A stretch of 64,000 bases of DNA from Streptomyces sp. ADI96-02 (GTDB taxonomy: Bacteria; Actinomycetota; Actinomycetes; Streptomycetales; Streptomycetaceae): the NCBI RefSeq assembly GCF_003846185.1, contig NZ_ML123034.1, positions 6,609,799 through 6,673,798 on the forward strand, written 5' to 3'. A model generated the notes under the pieces. The model saw nothing but the letters and a program-made list of their open reading frames with translations, made no database searches and was not told the origin of the DNA. Below are positions 15,854 to 24,521 of the stretch, piece by piece; the stretch's first letter is position 1, and each line of letters begins with the position of its first letter. The position numbers and the translations under genes are program-made.

Positions 15854-17592
15854 CACTTCTCCCGGGCGGGCAGCAGGATCGTGAGGGCGCCGGGCCTGAC
15901 CTCGGCGGCGATCCGCAGGCCGGGGCCCACCGGATCGCCGTCCACCTCACGGGGCTGCGGTCGCGCGAAGGCCAGTTCGGCACGGCGGAAGGTGAAGAAC
16001 TCCACCGCGCCCCCGCCGCCCGCGCGTCGACCCGTACCGCCCGGCGCGCCGCCGTCGCGCGAGGGGCCGCGCAGCAGCACGCCGGCCGCGCGCAGCCAGC
16101 CGCCCGCCCCGCGCGGGTCGAAGAGCGCGAGGTCGAGCACGCCGTCGTCGGGCCGGGCGTCGGGGACGGGCGCCGCGCCGCCCTGCACCGTGCCGATGTT
16201 CGCGAGGAGGACCATCCGGGCGGTACGGCGAAGCTCCGGCGCGCCGTCGAGCGTGATCGCCAGGCGCATCCTCGGCGCCCGCAGGCCCTGGAAACCGGCC
16301 AGCACGTACGCGGGCCAGCCGAGGGCCGACTTGGCGCGGTCCGAGGTCCCTTCGAGCATGGCCGCGTCGAGACCGGCGCCCGACATGGCGGTGAAGTGCG
16401 TGGCGGGAATGCCGTCGCCCTCGACGCGGCCGAGGTCGAGCGCGTGCGGTTCGCCGGCGAGACCGGCCGCCAGCGCGTCGGCGGGGCCGAGGGGCAGGCC
16501 GAGGTTCCGGGCGAGCAGATTGCCCGTGCCGCAGGGTACGAGGACCATCGGCACACCCGTGCCGGCCAGGGCGTCGGCGACCGCGCGGACCGTGCCGTCC
16601 CCGCCGCACACCACGACGAGGCCGGCCCCGCCGCGGACCGCCTCCGCCGTCTGGCCGCCACCGGTCTCCCGCGCCGTGGTGTCGACGAAGTCCACGTCCC
16701 GATAACCCTGTTGGGCCAGGATCAGCCGCAGTCTGCCGCGGGTCGCGGTGTCGGTCACCGTCGGGTTCACGATCACGACCGCGTGCCCGCGCGCCGGGCC
16801 CGGCCGGCTCTCGGCGGCGGCCACGGCGATGTCGACCGCGTCGGCCGGGGGCGGCGCGGCCCACGCGTCGTCGGCGAGCACGGCCCGGCCCACGACGATC
16901 AGCGACAGCGCGCCGTTGAGCAGGCCGCCCACCACGTCGGTGGGGTGGTGCATGCCCCGGTAGAGCCGGGCCGCTCCCACGAGGAGCGGGATCAGCAGCA
17001 ACAGCGCGCCCACGACCTTGCGCCACGGGCCGCGGGCCCGGGACAGGACGAGAACGGCGAGGCCGGCGTAGAGCGCGGTGGCCGCGCCGGTGTGCCCGGA
17101 GGTGTAACTGGAGGTCGGCGGGGAGTCGTCCAGGCGTTCCACGTCCGGGCGGGTGCGGTCCACGGACTCCGTGATGACGAGGAACACCAGGGACTGGAGC
17201 GAGACGCCGAGCGCGAGGAAGACGGCCTCACGCCACAGCGGGAGCCGGGGGGCCAGGACGAGGAACAGGCAGACCAGGAGGGTGACCGCCACCACCGTGG
17301 CGGTGTCGCCCGCGCCGGAGGCGATCTCCGAGGCGGTGGTGAGAGCACCGCCGCGCAGACGCTCCAAGCCCTCGTTCACCGCGTCCTCGGCGGTCAGCGG
17401 CCACAGGTCGCGCGCCGGGCCGGTGATCAGCAGCCCGATCCCCGCCATCATCGCCGCCTGACAGACGGCGAACGCCCCGATACGCGCCGCCGCCCGGCCG
17501 CTTCCGCTGGTCAGGGCGGGCGAGCGGCCCGGTCGTCGTGGACTCGGCGTGCTCGCGGCACCGGTCGCTCTCGCCGGAATGGCAGTCGGCAT
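15853..17592 (-). CDS. PAP2 phosphatase-diacylglycerol kinase fusion
   Basis: A 579-residue two-domain enzyme. The N-terminal half (about 30-260) is a six-helix PAP2 domain with VDRTRPDVERL, YTSGHTGA and LYRGMHHPTDVVGG motifs. The C-terminal half (about 290-579) is a lipid kinase of the DAGK/LCB5 type with the nucleotide motif CGGDGTVRAV followed by PCGTGNLLARN. One half removes phosphate from a lipid and the other adds it to a lipid alcohol, which suits recycling of lipid carriers between membrane leaflets. It is the first gene of the operon with YihY and a second PAP2. The ATG at 17592 has GGGGGA 4 bases upstream; a GTG at 17604 is the alternative start. Confidence 0.9.
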   Translation of the reverse strand: MPTAIPARATGAASTPSPRRPGRSPALTSGSGRAAARIGAFAVCQAAMMAGIGLLITGPARDLWPLTAEDAVNEGLERLRGGALTTASEIASGAGDTATVVAVTLLVCLFLVLAPRLPLWREAVFLALGVSLQSLVFLVITESVDRTRPDVERLDDSPPTSSYTSGHTGAATALYAGLAVLVLSRARGPWRKVVGALLLLIPLLVGAARLYRGMHHPTDVVGGLLNGALSLIVVGRAVLADDAWAAPPPADAVDIAVAAAESRPGPARGHAVVIVNPTVTDTATRGRLRLILAQQGYRDVDFVDTTARETGGGQTAEAVRGGAGLVVVCGGDGTVRAVADALAGTGVPMVLVPCGTGNLLARNLGLPLGPADALAAGLAGEPHALDLGRVEGDGIPATHFTAMSGAGLDAAMLEGTSDRAKSALGWPAYVLAGFQGLRAPRMRLAITLDGAPELRRTARMVLLANIGTVQGGAAPVPDARPDDGVLDLALFDPRGAGGWLRAAGVLLRGPSRDGGAPGGTGRRAGGGGAVEFFTFRRAELAFARPQPREVDGDPVGPGLRIAAEVRPGALTILLPAREK

Positions 17593-17701
17593 CAGATCCC
17601 CCACGGTCGGCCCGCCGCACGGCGGCGCCGCAGAAGGGTGTTCTTCTCCGGCGCTACGCCGTCTTCCCTGAAAGCGGCACGGCAGACCTGGTGGAGCGGG
17701 A

Positions 17702-17738
17702 CGAGGTATCCGCCCGCACAGCGCGGGCGGATACCTCG
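17702..17738 (-). terminator. Strong 16-bp terminator after response regulator
   Basis: A perfect 16-bp inverted repeat (17702-17717 with 17723-17738) with a 5-base loop lies 74 bases beyond the regulator's stop codon and upstream of the lipid operon. It insulates the two leftward units from each other. Confidence 0.8.
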
Positions 17739-17811
17739 GCGCGCGGGCCGAGGCGGCCGGGGGAGGGCGCCCGCGCCCGTCCCCGCGCCGCCGGGGACGG
17801 CGGTGCCGCGC

Positions 17812-18657
17812 TCAGCCGTCCGCGTTCCGCGAGCGGGGCGGAAGCTCCGCGGTGTCGAGGAAGAAGGCGTCGATCCCCTGCACCGACTTGATGAACGCGT
17901 CGAGGTTGACGGGCTTGGTCACATACGCGTTGGCGTGCTGGCGGTAGGCGTCCTCCACGTCGTCGGGGGCGGCCGACGTCGTCAGCACCACCACCGGAAT
18001 CCCGCCGAGCGAGGCGTCGTCCTTGAGCACGGCCAGCAGCTCACGGCCGTTCATCCGCGGCATGTTCAGGTCGAGGACGATGAGGTCGGGCCGCTCCTTC
18101 TCGGGGTCGCGCAGGTACTGGAGGGCGGCGAGGCCGTCGGTCACCTGGTCGATGGTGCGGGCCATGCCGCGGTCGACCAGGGCCTCCTCGATGAGCAGGG
18201 CGTCCGCCGGGTCGTCCTCGACGAGGAGGACGCTGTAGGGGCGGTCGACGGTGAATGCGTTCACGTTGGGGCTCCGGTGGGTGGGGAGAGGACGGGTGGG
18301 GGGCTCGGCGGTGAAGACCAGACCCGGCCAGCGCCTGCGGGCGCCCTGCCTGCTGATCCCCCACGCCGCTCCGAGCTGGGGATACTTCGCGCCCGCCCTG
18401 GCTGCCGATGAGGCTTCGGCCTGGGCCTGCTCGCTGACTGCCCTGCTGATGTAGGCGAGGACCCGGAGCCGGGCGAGCGCGTCCGCGCCCCCGGGACCCG
18501 CGTCCTGCCCTCCGGCGTGCGCGGCCTCGGGCCGCGCCGCCGGTGAGCGGCCTGTCAGACTCTGTTCGGCGATCCGCCGGGCCAGTTCCTGTACGCCTCT
18601 CTCCGTGAGCACGTGCAGCAACTCGTGATCATCGGAAGTGGAGAGGTCGTGGCCCAT
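17812..18657 (-). CDS. Response regulator (Rcp1-like REC) with N-terminal extension domain
   Basis: The 281-residue frame has two parts. Residues 1-125 form a helical domain with RGVQELARRIAEQSL, LARLRVLAYISRAV and a helix-turn-helix-like AAWGISRQGARRRWPG. Residues 135-281 are a single receiver domain (VEDDPADA acid pair, phospho-acceptor Asp196 in LDLNMP, Lys in YVTKPV) of the Rcp1 type that partners phytochrome-like kinases. The divergent CHASE3 kinase is the obvious partner. A GTG at 18264 with GGAG 7 bases upstream could start the receiver domain alone, so both forms may be made. The ATG at 18657 lacks a ribosome site but sits at the expected start of a leaderless transcript. The neighbouring kinase gene is also the only visible signalling partner. 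Confidence 0.8.
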   Translation of the reverse strand: MGHDLSTSDDHELLHVLTERGVQELARRIAEQSLTGRSPAARPEAAHAGGQDAGPGGADALARLRVLAYISRAVSEQAQAEASSAARAGAKYPQLGAAWGISRQGARRRWPGLVFTAEPPTRPLPTHRSPNVNAFTVDRPYSVLLVEDDPADALLIEEALVDRGMARTIDQVTDGLAALQYLRDPEKERPDLIVLDLNMPRMNGRELLAVLKDDASLGGIPVVVLTTSAAPDDVEDAYRQHANAYVTKPVNLDAFIKSVQGIDAFFLDTAELPPRSRNADG

Positions 18658-18664
18658 GGACGTC

Positions 18665-18707
18665 AGCGTAGGCGCTGCGGCGGACCCGCGACAACAAGCG
18701 TTGTCGC
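18665..18707 (-). promoter_or_regulatory. Leaderless promoter with overlapping 8-4-8 palindrome
   Basis: Read leftward, TTGTCG (18694-18689) and TACGCT (18670-18665) are 18 bases apart, placing the transcription start at or within 3 bases of the ATG at 18657. A perfect inverted repeat GCGACAAC-N4-GTTGTCGC at 18688-18707 covers the -35 element, as expected of an operator. It lies between the divergent regulator and kinase genes. Confidence 0.55.
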
Positions 18708-18763
18708 CGACGGTATTCTGTTCCGGCTCGGAGCCTCCGGGCTCAAGACCGAGGAGCACCGCC

Positions 18764-20377
18764 GTGGGCCTGGACGCCGCCGCGCACACCCGTAAGCCGA
18801 TGAGGCCCGCGACCGCGGGGTGGACGACGCGTCACTGGCTCGCGATCAGCACGGCCGCCGCGCTCTCCCTGCTGCTCGCCCTCATCCTCTGCGGCAGCTG
18901 GGTCCTGGCCAGGTCGACGACGATCAACACCCGTCTCGTCGACCACTCGACCCCGGCGCTGCTGGCCTCGGTCCGGCTGGAGAGCGCCCTGATCAACCAG
19001 GAGACGGGGATACGCGGTTACGGGGCCACCGCGAAGCCGACGTTCCTCACCCCCTACCGCGACGGCCTGACGAAACAGCGCGAGGCCGTGCGCGCGCTGC
19101 GCGCCGCGGCCGAAAGCGACGCCATGACCGAGCGCGACCTCGCCGACGTGCAGAAGCGCGCCGGAACCTGGCAGGCCCGCGTCGCCCGGCCCATCGCCTC
19201 GGCTGCCGACCCCAGGGCCGAGAGCCGGGCGCGCTCGCTGGAGGGGAAGACCCTCTTCGACTCCGTACGCTCGGCCCTGGCCACCCAGCAGGCGCATCTG
19301 GAGGCCCAGCGGGCCGCCGCCCGGGCCGACCTCCAGGACGCCCGGACCTTGCGGAACTGGTCCTTCAGCGCCATCGCCGCCACCATCCTCGCGCTCACCG
19401 CACTCGTCTTCATCGGACTGCGCCGGGGCGTCACCAGCCATCTGGACCGGCTCTCCGACCACGTGCGGGTCGTCGCCGGCGGTGACTTCAGCCATCCGGT
19501 GACCGGTACCGGCCCCGCGGACCTGCGGCTGCTCGCCGCGGACGTGGAGAGCATGCGCGCCCGGCTCGCCGCCGAACTCGACTTCCGCGACCGGGCCCAG
19601 GCCGACCTCGCCGCCCAGGCCGAGGAGCTGCGCCGCTCCAACGGTGAGCTGGAGCAGTTCGCCTATGTCGCCTCGCACGACCTCCAGGAACCGCTGCGCA
19701 AGGTGGCGAGCTTCTGCCAGCTGCTGGAACGCCGCTACGCCAAGGACCTCGACGAGCGCGCGTCGCAGTACATCGCCTTCGCCGTCGACGGGGCGACCCG
19801 GATGCAGAGCCTCATCAACGACCTGCTCGCCTTCTCGCGCGTCGGGCGGTTGACGGCCGAGCACCAGCGCGTCGACCTGGAGGAGAAGTTCGAGCGGACC
19901 GTCAGCTCGCTCAGCGTGGCCGTCGAGGAGTCCGGCGCGACCATCACGCACGACCCGCTGCCGACGCTGTCCGGGGAGCCGGGCCAGCTCAGCATGCTGT
20001 TCCAGAACCTCCTCACCAACGCGATCAAGTTCCGGACCCCCGGCCGGCCGCCCGTGATCCACCTCGGCTGCCGGGCCGTCGGCGACGGCTGGGAGTTCGC
20101 CGTCACGGACAACGGCATCGGCATCGACCAGGAGTTCGCCGAGCGGGTCTTCGTCGTCTTCCAGCGCCTGCACACCCGAGAGCAGTACGCGGGCAACGGC
20201 ATCGGACTGGCCCTGTGCAAGAAGATCGTCGAGTACCACGGGGGCAGGATCGCCGTGGATCCCGGCCACGCGCCCGGCACGCGGATCGTCTTCACCCTGC
20301 TGGAACCGACCGCGCCCGTACCCGCCCAGCAGGGCGGGGAACCCGGCCCCCGCGCGAGCGCCGTCCCCGCCGTGTGA
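18764..20377 (+). CDS. CHASE3-HAMP histidine kinase
   Basis: A 537-residue membrane kinase: first membrane helix about 24-46, an extracytoplasmic CHASE3 sensor domain (about 47-195), second helix about 205-225, HAMP, then a HisKA/HWE-like dimerisation domain with the phospho-acceptor in ASHDLQEPLRKV (His near 305) and an ATPase domain with NLLTNAIKF, DNGIGI and GNGIGLAL. This domain form is common next to Rcp1-type regulators, as here, where the partner is divergent. The GTG at 18764 is chosen because GAGGAG precedes it by 7 bases; an ATG sits 12 codons later. It would sense an unknown external or membrane signal. Confidence 0.9.
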   Translation: MGLDAAAHTRKPMRPATAGWTTRHWLAISTAAALSLLLALILCGSWVLARSTTINTRLVDHSTPALLASVRLESALINQETGIRGYGATAKPTFLTPYRDGLTKQREAVRALRAAAESDAMTERDLADVQKRAGTWQARVARPIASAADPRAESRARSLEGKTLFDSVRSALATQQAHLEAQRAAARADLQDARTLRNWSFSAIAATILALTALVFIGLRRGVTSHLDRLSDHVRVVAGGDFSHPVTGTGPADLRLLAADVESMRARLAAELDFRDRAQADLAAQAEELRRSNGELEQFAYVASHDLQEPLRKVASFCQLLERRYAKDLDERASQYIAFAVDGATRMQSLINDLLAFSRVGRLTAEHQRVDLEEKFERTVSSLSVAVEESGATITHDPLPTLSGEPGQLSMLFQNLLTNAIKFRTPGRPPVIHLGCRAVGDGWEFAVTDNGIGIDQEFAERVFVVFQRLHTREQYAGNGIGLALCKKIVEYHGGRIAVDPGHAPGTRIVFTLLEPTAPVPAQQGGEPGPRASAVPAV

Positions 20378-20382
20378 CCCCG

Positions 20383-20416
20383 CGCCCCTCCCCAGTACGG
20401 GGCGGAGGCGCGTTCC
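20383..20416 (+). terminator. Imperfect terminator hairpin after kinase gene
   Basis: A GC-rich imperfect hairpin (CGCGCC-CTCC-CCC pairing with GGGG-GGAGGCGCG) begins 6 bases after the kinase stop codon. Confidence 0.35.
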
Positions 20417-20519
20417 GGGCGTGGGAGGACGCCGAAGGCGGCCGTGACCTGCCTCTCTGTCGAACATGTCCGCGAAAAGGAGGGTGTGAGAGCCGGGGCG
20501 CGGGGAAGACGCCGTACGT

Positions 20520-20999
20520 ATGGCGGAGAAAGAAGTGACCTCGGAGAACGGTGTGGCCCCCGGTGAAGACCCGGAGCACACCGCGCACGCTGCCGACCCC
20601 CTCCGCTTCCCGGCCGCGCGGCGGGTGCCCGCGACGGCGGGGGAGGCCCGGGACCAGGTGAAGGCCCTGCTCAGCACCCAGTTCTGCGATCTCAGGGGCG
20701 AGGACCTGGATGACGTGGTGGTCGCCGACGCCCTGCTGGTGACCTCCGAACTCGTCACCAACGCGATCCGCCACGCGGGCGGCCTGACCGCCTTCGACGC
20801 CGTCCTCGTGGACGACGCCCTGCTCGTGGAGGTGGCCGACGCGAGTCACCGGCTGCCGGCCGCCGCGGGTCCGATGGACACGGCCGTGCTCCGCATGGGC
20901 GGTCTGGGCTGGTCGATGATCTGCCGCCTCGCCCGGCATGTGGCGGTGATCCCGGGACCGGAGGGGAAGCGGATCACCGCGCTCGTTCCGCTGTACTGA
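20520..20999 (+). CDS. ATP-binding protein, anti-sigma/SpoIIAB-like
   Basis: A 159-residue single-domain HATPase_c_2 protein. The N-box reads SELVTNAIRHAG and the G2 region GLGWSMICRLA; there is no phospho-acceptor domain. Streptomyces has dozens of these serine-kinase-like proteins, which act as anti-sigma factors or as kinases of STAS antagonists. No sigma or STAS gene adjoins it, so its partner is elsewhere. The ATG lacks a clear ribosome site. A good AAAAGGAGGGTG lies 35 bases upstream, but the in-frame GTG there is followed at once by TGA. Confidence 0.8.
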   Translation: MAEKEVTSENGVAPGEDPEHTAHAADPLRFPAARRVPATAGEARDQVKALLSTQFCDLRGEDLDDVVVADALLVTSELVTNAIRHAGGLTAFDAVLVDDALLVEVADASHRLPAAAGPMDTAVLRMGGLGWSMICRLARHVAVIPGPEGKRITALVPLY

Positions 21000-21024
21000 C
21001 CCGGACCGGCCGAGGTCGGACGAC

Positions 21025-21058
21025 CCGCGTCGGACCGGGGGCGCCCGGTCCGACGCGG
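21025..21058. terminator. Bidirectional terminator, 15-bp stem
   Basis: A perfect 15-bp inverted repeat (21025-21039 with 21044-21058) and 4-base loop fills the 64-base gap between two convergent genes and would serve both. Confidence 0.85.
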
Positions 21059-21063
21059 AGCGA

Positions 21064-22083
21064 TCAGTGCGGCGCCAGAGCGCTCAGCAGTTCGTCGCAC
21101 AAGGCCATCGTGCCGACGTTGTCCGCCGCCGAGGAGAGTGACGGAGCGCCGTGCGCCACGGTGTCCAGGAAGTGCCGTACCTCCGCCGCGAAGCCCCTCA
21201 GGTAGAGATCCTGATGGCCGCCGGAGGCCGGTGAGTTGACGGACCGGACCACGACCGCCTCCTCGCCCAGCTCCTGCCAGGGCTCCGCACCGCCCGGAGC
21301 GGCCGGCCGGGCGTGGTGGTGGGTGAGGGAGGTGAGGTTCTCCACCCGGGCGAACCCGCGCTGCCCGGTGACGGTCAGCTCCTCCTGCTCCCGGCCCCAC
21401 GCGGGCACGCCGGCCAGCGTCAGGTTCCCGATCACCCCGCTGTGCGTGCGCAGCGTCATGGCCATGCTGATGTCGGCGCCCCGCGAGTTGCGGAACCCCG
21501 TGACCTCGGCGACGTCGCCGAACAGCCACCGGACCAGGTCGACGAGGTGGATCGCGCCGTACTTGAGATAGGTGTCGTCCCGGAGCGTGTCCGTCCACGG
21601 GCTGAAGGCGAAGAACCCCTGGAAGGAGACGACCCTGCCGAACGCCGCCTCGTCCGCCATGAGCGCGGCGAGTCTGCGGTAGGCCGGGGCGTGGCGCTTC
21701 ATGAAGCCCACCGTCACCTCGCGCCCGCACCGCTCGGCGGTCTCCGCCACGCGCCGGGCCTCCGCCTCGTTCAGGCCGAGCGGCTTCTCCACGAAGACGT
21801 GAGCGCCCGCCTCCAGGCACTCCTGCGCCACCGCGGCCTGGTCCTCCGGGGCGACGCTGACGAAGACGGCGTCGAGAGCGTCCTCGGCCAGCATCCGCCG
21901 GTGGTCGCCGTGCCCCCGGTCCGCGCCGTGCAGAGCCGCCGCCGCCCGGGCCGCCGCCTCGTCACGGGTCGCGATGCTCGTCAGGCGCGCACCCGCGAGC
22001 TCCAGGGCGGGGTAGAGGTTCGCACGGGCGTGCCTCCCGTGCCCGATGAACCCGATCCGCAGGTCCTCGACGCGCTGTGCCAC
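21064..22083 (-). CDS. Gfo/Idh/MocA family oxidoreductase
   Basis: A 339-residue NAD(P)-dependent dehydrogenase. The N-terminal Rossmann domain begins IGFIGHGRHARA, the family's catalytic-lysine motif appears as FVEKPLGL, and the C-terminal domain is the usual alpha/beta sheet with TYLKYGAIHLVDL supplying the histidine. Members oxidise or reduce sugars, cyclitols, imines or related polyols. It is the last gene of the operon led by the SAH-hydrolase-like gene and adenosine deaminase, so a ribose- or nucleoside-derived substrate is possible but unproven. The GTG at 22083 has AGGAGG 6 bases upstream. Confidence 0.88.
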   Translation of the reverse strand: MAQRVEDLRIGFIGHGRHARANLYPALELAGARLTSIATRDEAAARAAAALHGADRGHGDHRRMLAEDALDAVFVSVAPEDQAAVAQECLEAGAHVFVEKPLGLNEAEARRVAETAERCGREVTVGFMKRHAPAYRRLAALMADEAAFGRVVSFQGFFAFSPWTDTLRDDTYLKYGAIHLVDLVRWLFGDVAEVTGFRNSRGADISMAMTLRTHSGVIGNLTLAGVPAWGREQEELTVTGQRGFARVENLTSLTHHHARPAAPGGAEPWQELGEEAVVVRSVNSPASGGHQDLYLRGFAAEVRHFLDTVAHGAPSLSSAADNVGTMALCDELLSALAPH

Positions 22084-22124
22084 TGGTTCCTCCTGGTCGG
22101 TGTCGGTGCCGGAGCCCTGCGGGA

Positions 22125-23195
22125 TCACGCGTGGGCCGCGTAACCGGGCAGCACCACGTCGTCGATGAGCTCGTTGCGCTCGTCGTAGGGGATGAACGCG
22201 CTCCTGAGCGCGTCGACCGTGACCGCCCGCAGGTCGTCGAGCGTCCAGCCGGCCTCGGCGACGAGCAGCGACATCTCGCGGGTCATCGTCGTCCCCGACA
22301 CCAGCCGGTTGTCGGTGTTCACGGTGACGCGGAAGCCGAGCCGGCGCAGCTCGGTGATCGGGTGCTCCGCGATCGAGGTCGCGGCGCCCGTCTGGAGGTT
22401 GGAGGTGGGGCACATCTCCAACGCGATCCGGCGGTCGCGGATCCAGGAGGCGAGCCTGCCGAGCTTCCCGTCGACGATGTCGTCCATGATGCGGACGCCG
22501 TGCCCGATGCGCTGCGCGCCGCAGGTCTGGAGGGCCTGGTGCATGCTGGGCAGCCCGTGGGCCTCGCCGGCGTGGATGGTGAACGGCACGCTCTCGGAGC
22601 GCAGGTGGTCGAAGGCGGCGAGGTGATCGGCCGGCGGGAAGCCGTCCTCGGCGCCGGCGATGTCGAACCCGACGACGCCCGCGTCCCGGTACGCCACCGC
22701 GAGGTCGGCGATCTCACGGGTGCGGCCGAACATGCGCATGCCGCACAGCAGGGTGCCGACCCGCACCGGAGTGCCGGCGGCGGCGGCCTTCGCCCGGCCG
22801 GCGGCCAGGCCCTCCTGCACGGTCTCGACGACCTCGCCCAGGGTGAGCCCGGCCTTCAGCATCAGCTCGGGCGCGTAGCGCACCTCGCCGTACACCACGC
22901 CGTCGGCGGCGAGGTCGAGCACGTACTCCTCGGCGGTGCGCAGCAGTCCCTCGCGGTGCTGCATGACGGCCAGGGTGTGCTCGAACGTGGCGATGTAGCG
23001 GACCAGGTCGCCGGAGTTCGCCGCCTCGACGTACCAGGCGGCCAGTCCGTCCGGGTCGGTGGTGGGCAGCCGGTGGCCGACGGCGGCGGCCAGTTCGACG
23101 AGGGTGGCCGGGCGCAGTCCACCGTCGAGGTGGTCGTGCAGGACGGCCTTGGGCAGCTGTGCGATGGCGTCGGGTGAGAGGGCGGCGGTGGTCAT
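22125..23195 (-). CDS. add: Adenosine deaminase family protein
   Basis: A 356-residue TIM-barrel metallo-deaminase. The zinc ligands and catalytic residues are all present: LHDHLDGGLRP near the N-terminus, TIHAGEAHG for the substrate-binding His and catalytic Glu, RIGHG, and VNTDNRLVS for the Asp pair. It would convert adenosine or deoxyadenosine to inosine in the cytoplasm. As the middle gene of an operon beginning with an S-adenosylhomocysteinase-like enzyme, it could remove the adenosine that enzyme releases and pull the reaction forward. The spacing to the downstream gene is 41 bases. Confidence 0.92.
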   Translation of the reverse strand: MTTAALSPDAIAQLPKAVLHDHLDGGLRPATLVELAAAVGHRLPTTDPDGLAAWYVEAANSGDLVRYIATFEHTLAVMQHREGLLRTAEEYVLDLAADGVVYGEVRYAPELMLKAGLTLGEVVETVQEGLAAGRAKAAAAGTPVRVGTLLCGMRMFGRTREIADLAVAYRDAGVVGFDIAGAEDGFPPADHLAAFDHLRSESVPFTIHAGEAHGLPSMHQALQTCGAQRIGHGVRIMDDIVDGKLGRLASWIRDRRIALEMCPTSNLQTGAATSIAEHPITELRRLGFRVTVNTDNRLVSGTTMTREMSLLVAEAGWTLDDLRAVTVDALRSAFIPYDERNELIDDVVLPGYAAHA

Positions 23196-23267
23196 GCGGG
23201 TTCCTCGGTTCAGCGGACAGGTGTACGGGGGAGAGGGTCGGGGGTGTGCGGGCGCGGGGCTCCCGGT

Positions 23268-24434
23268 TCAGTCGGCGGTCAGCCGGGCGACCAGGCTCGC
23301 GGCGATCTCGCGGTCCACGTCGGCCGGGACGGGCTGCGCGCCGGGTGCGAGGGGCAGGGCGGCCACGGCGGCGAGGCTGCGGGCCTGGAGCGTCAGTCCC
23401 AGGTCCATGGCCTGGATCGGGTTGCCCTTGGCCGCGGTGAGGTTGATCATCGCGGTGCCGGCCAGCACGGTGATCTCGCGGCCGTCGGACAGGCGGTGGA
23501 CGGCGCGTTCGTCGCCCGCCGTCCCGTACCGCCTGATGGACGCGGTGCGCGCGGCGAGCGCCGCCTGGTCCACTTCCCAGGCCCGGTGGCCCACACCGGC
23601 GACGATCGTGCCGTCGGCCAGGGCGTCGAGCTGGTCGGCTCCGACGACCCCGGGGTGTCCGGTGGCGAGGAACAGCAGACGGGTGCGGGGCAGCAGGGTG
23701 TCGAGCGGGCCGACCTCGTGGCCGTGCATCACCGCTTCCAGCGCCCGGTACGGATCGGTCTCGGCCACCGACACCCGGGCCCCGAGCCGGGCCAGGGTGT
23801 TGGCGACGCCGAGCCCGCAGGGCCCGTAACCGACCACGGTGGCCCGTGCCCCCGGCAGCATCAGGTTCGTCGCGTTCATGAAGCCCTGGACCACGCTCTG
23901 CCCCACGCCGAACTCGTTCTCCACCAGCAGCTTGAGGCGGCTGTCATTGATCACCACGACCGGGAACGGCGGCGGGGACGGCAGGGCGCGGATGCGCAGC
24001 GCCCCGGTCGTCGTCTCCTCGGTGCCGCCGACGAGGTGCGGCGGTCCGCCGCCCTCCAGCGCCGCGACGGTCAGGTCTCCGCCGTTGTCGAGCAGCAGAT
24101 GCGGGTCGCACGCGAGCACCCGGTCGATGTGGTGGCGGTGCCGGTCGGGGGTGTCGTCGCGCCGCCCGTACACGGTCGTGCCGCTCGCGCGCAGGGCGTC
24201 GGCGGTGTCGTCCTGGGTGGTCCCGGGGGAACCGGTGAGCGTGACCTCAGCCCCGGCCTCCGTGAGCAGAGCGACCAGGGCCGCCGTCTTGGGCTCGATG
24301 TGCAGGCACATCGCGATCCGCTTGCCGGCCAGCACGGCACCGTGCCGGCGCACGGTCTCGCGCAGCAGCGGCATGTGGCGCAGGGCCCAGTCGGTGCCGT
24401 CGTGCCGGACGGCGGAGAGGAAGGGCAGGGACAT
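23268..24434 (-). CDS. S-adenosylhomocysteinase-like NAD-binding protein
   Basis: A 388-residue member of the SAH hydrolase family, shorter than housekeeping AhcY (about 430-490). Conserved features are ALRHMPLLR, the substrate His in CLHIEP, Asp in DNGGDLT, Glu in GGTEETTTG, Lys in SRLKLLVEN and the NAD loop VGYGPCGLGVA. The residue that is Asp in the K-x3-D pair of standard AhcY is Glu here, and the C-terminal K-x4-Y extension that reaches into the neighbouring subunit is missing. It may cleave SAH or an altered nucleoside thioether. It heads an operon with adenosine deaminase and Gfo/Idh genes and is preceded by a small ORF and hairpins. The ATG follows AGGAG by 7 bases. Confidence 0.82.
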   Translation of the reverse strand: MSLPFLSAVRHDGTDWALRHMPLLRETVRRHGAVLAGKRIAMCLHIEPKTAALVALLTEAGAEVTLTGSPGTTQDDTADALRASGTTVYGRRDDTPDRHRHHIDRVLACDPHLLLDNGGDLTVAALEGGGPPHLVGGTEETTTGALRIRALPSPPPFPVVVINDSRLKLLVENEFGVGQSVVQGFMNATNLMLPGARATVVGYGPCGLGVANTLARLGARVSVAETDPYRALEAVMHGHEVGPLDTLLPRTRLLFLATGHPGVVGADQLDALADGTIVAGVGHRAWEVDQAALAARTASIRRYGTAGDERAVHRLSDGREITVLAGTAMINLTAAKGNPIQAMDLGLTLQARSLAAVAALPLAPGAQPVPADVDREIAASLVARLTAD

Positions 24435-24492
24435 GGTCACTCCTACGAACGTGGCGAAGTTCCGGCGGCGCCGGAGTACGGGCGGCGGTGCG

Positions 24493-24511
24493 GAGCCGTG
24501 GAGCACGGCTC
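24493..24511 (-). promoter_or_regulatory. Hairpin between leader ORF and SAH-hydrolase-like gene
   Basis: A perfect 8-bp stem (GAGCCGTG / CACGGCTC) with a 3-base loop lies 11 bases past the stop codon of the 27-codon ORF. A smaller TCCGG/CCGGA hairpin follows before the next start codon. This order (short ORF, hairpin, operon) is what transcription attenuation or translational coupling would use. Confidence 0.4.
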
Positions 24512-24521
24512 GCGGGCCGGG

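Noticed and set aside
20484..20519. A GTG with a strong ribosome site as alternative start of the ATP-binding protein
   Set aside because: The in-frame GTG at 20484 is followed directly by TGA and the GTG at 20486 is out of frame, so the ATG at 20520 is kept.
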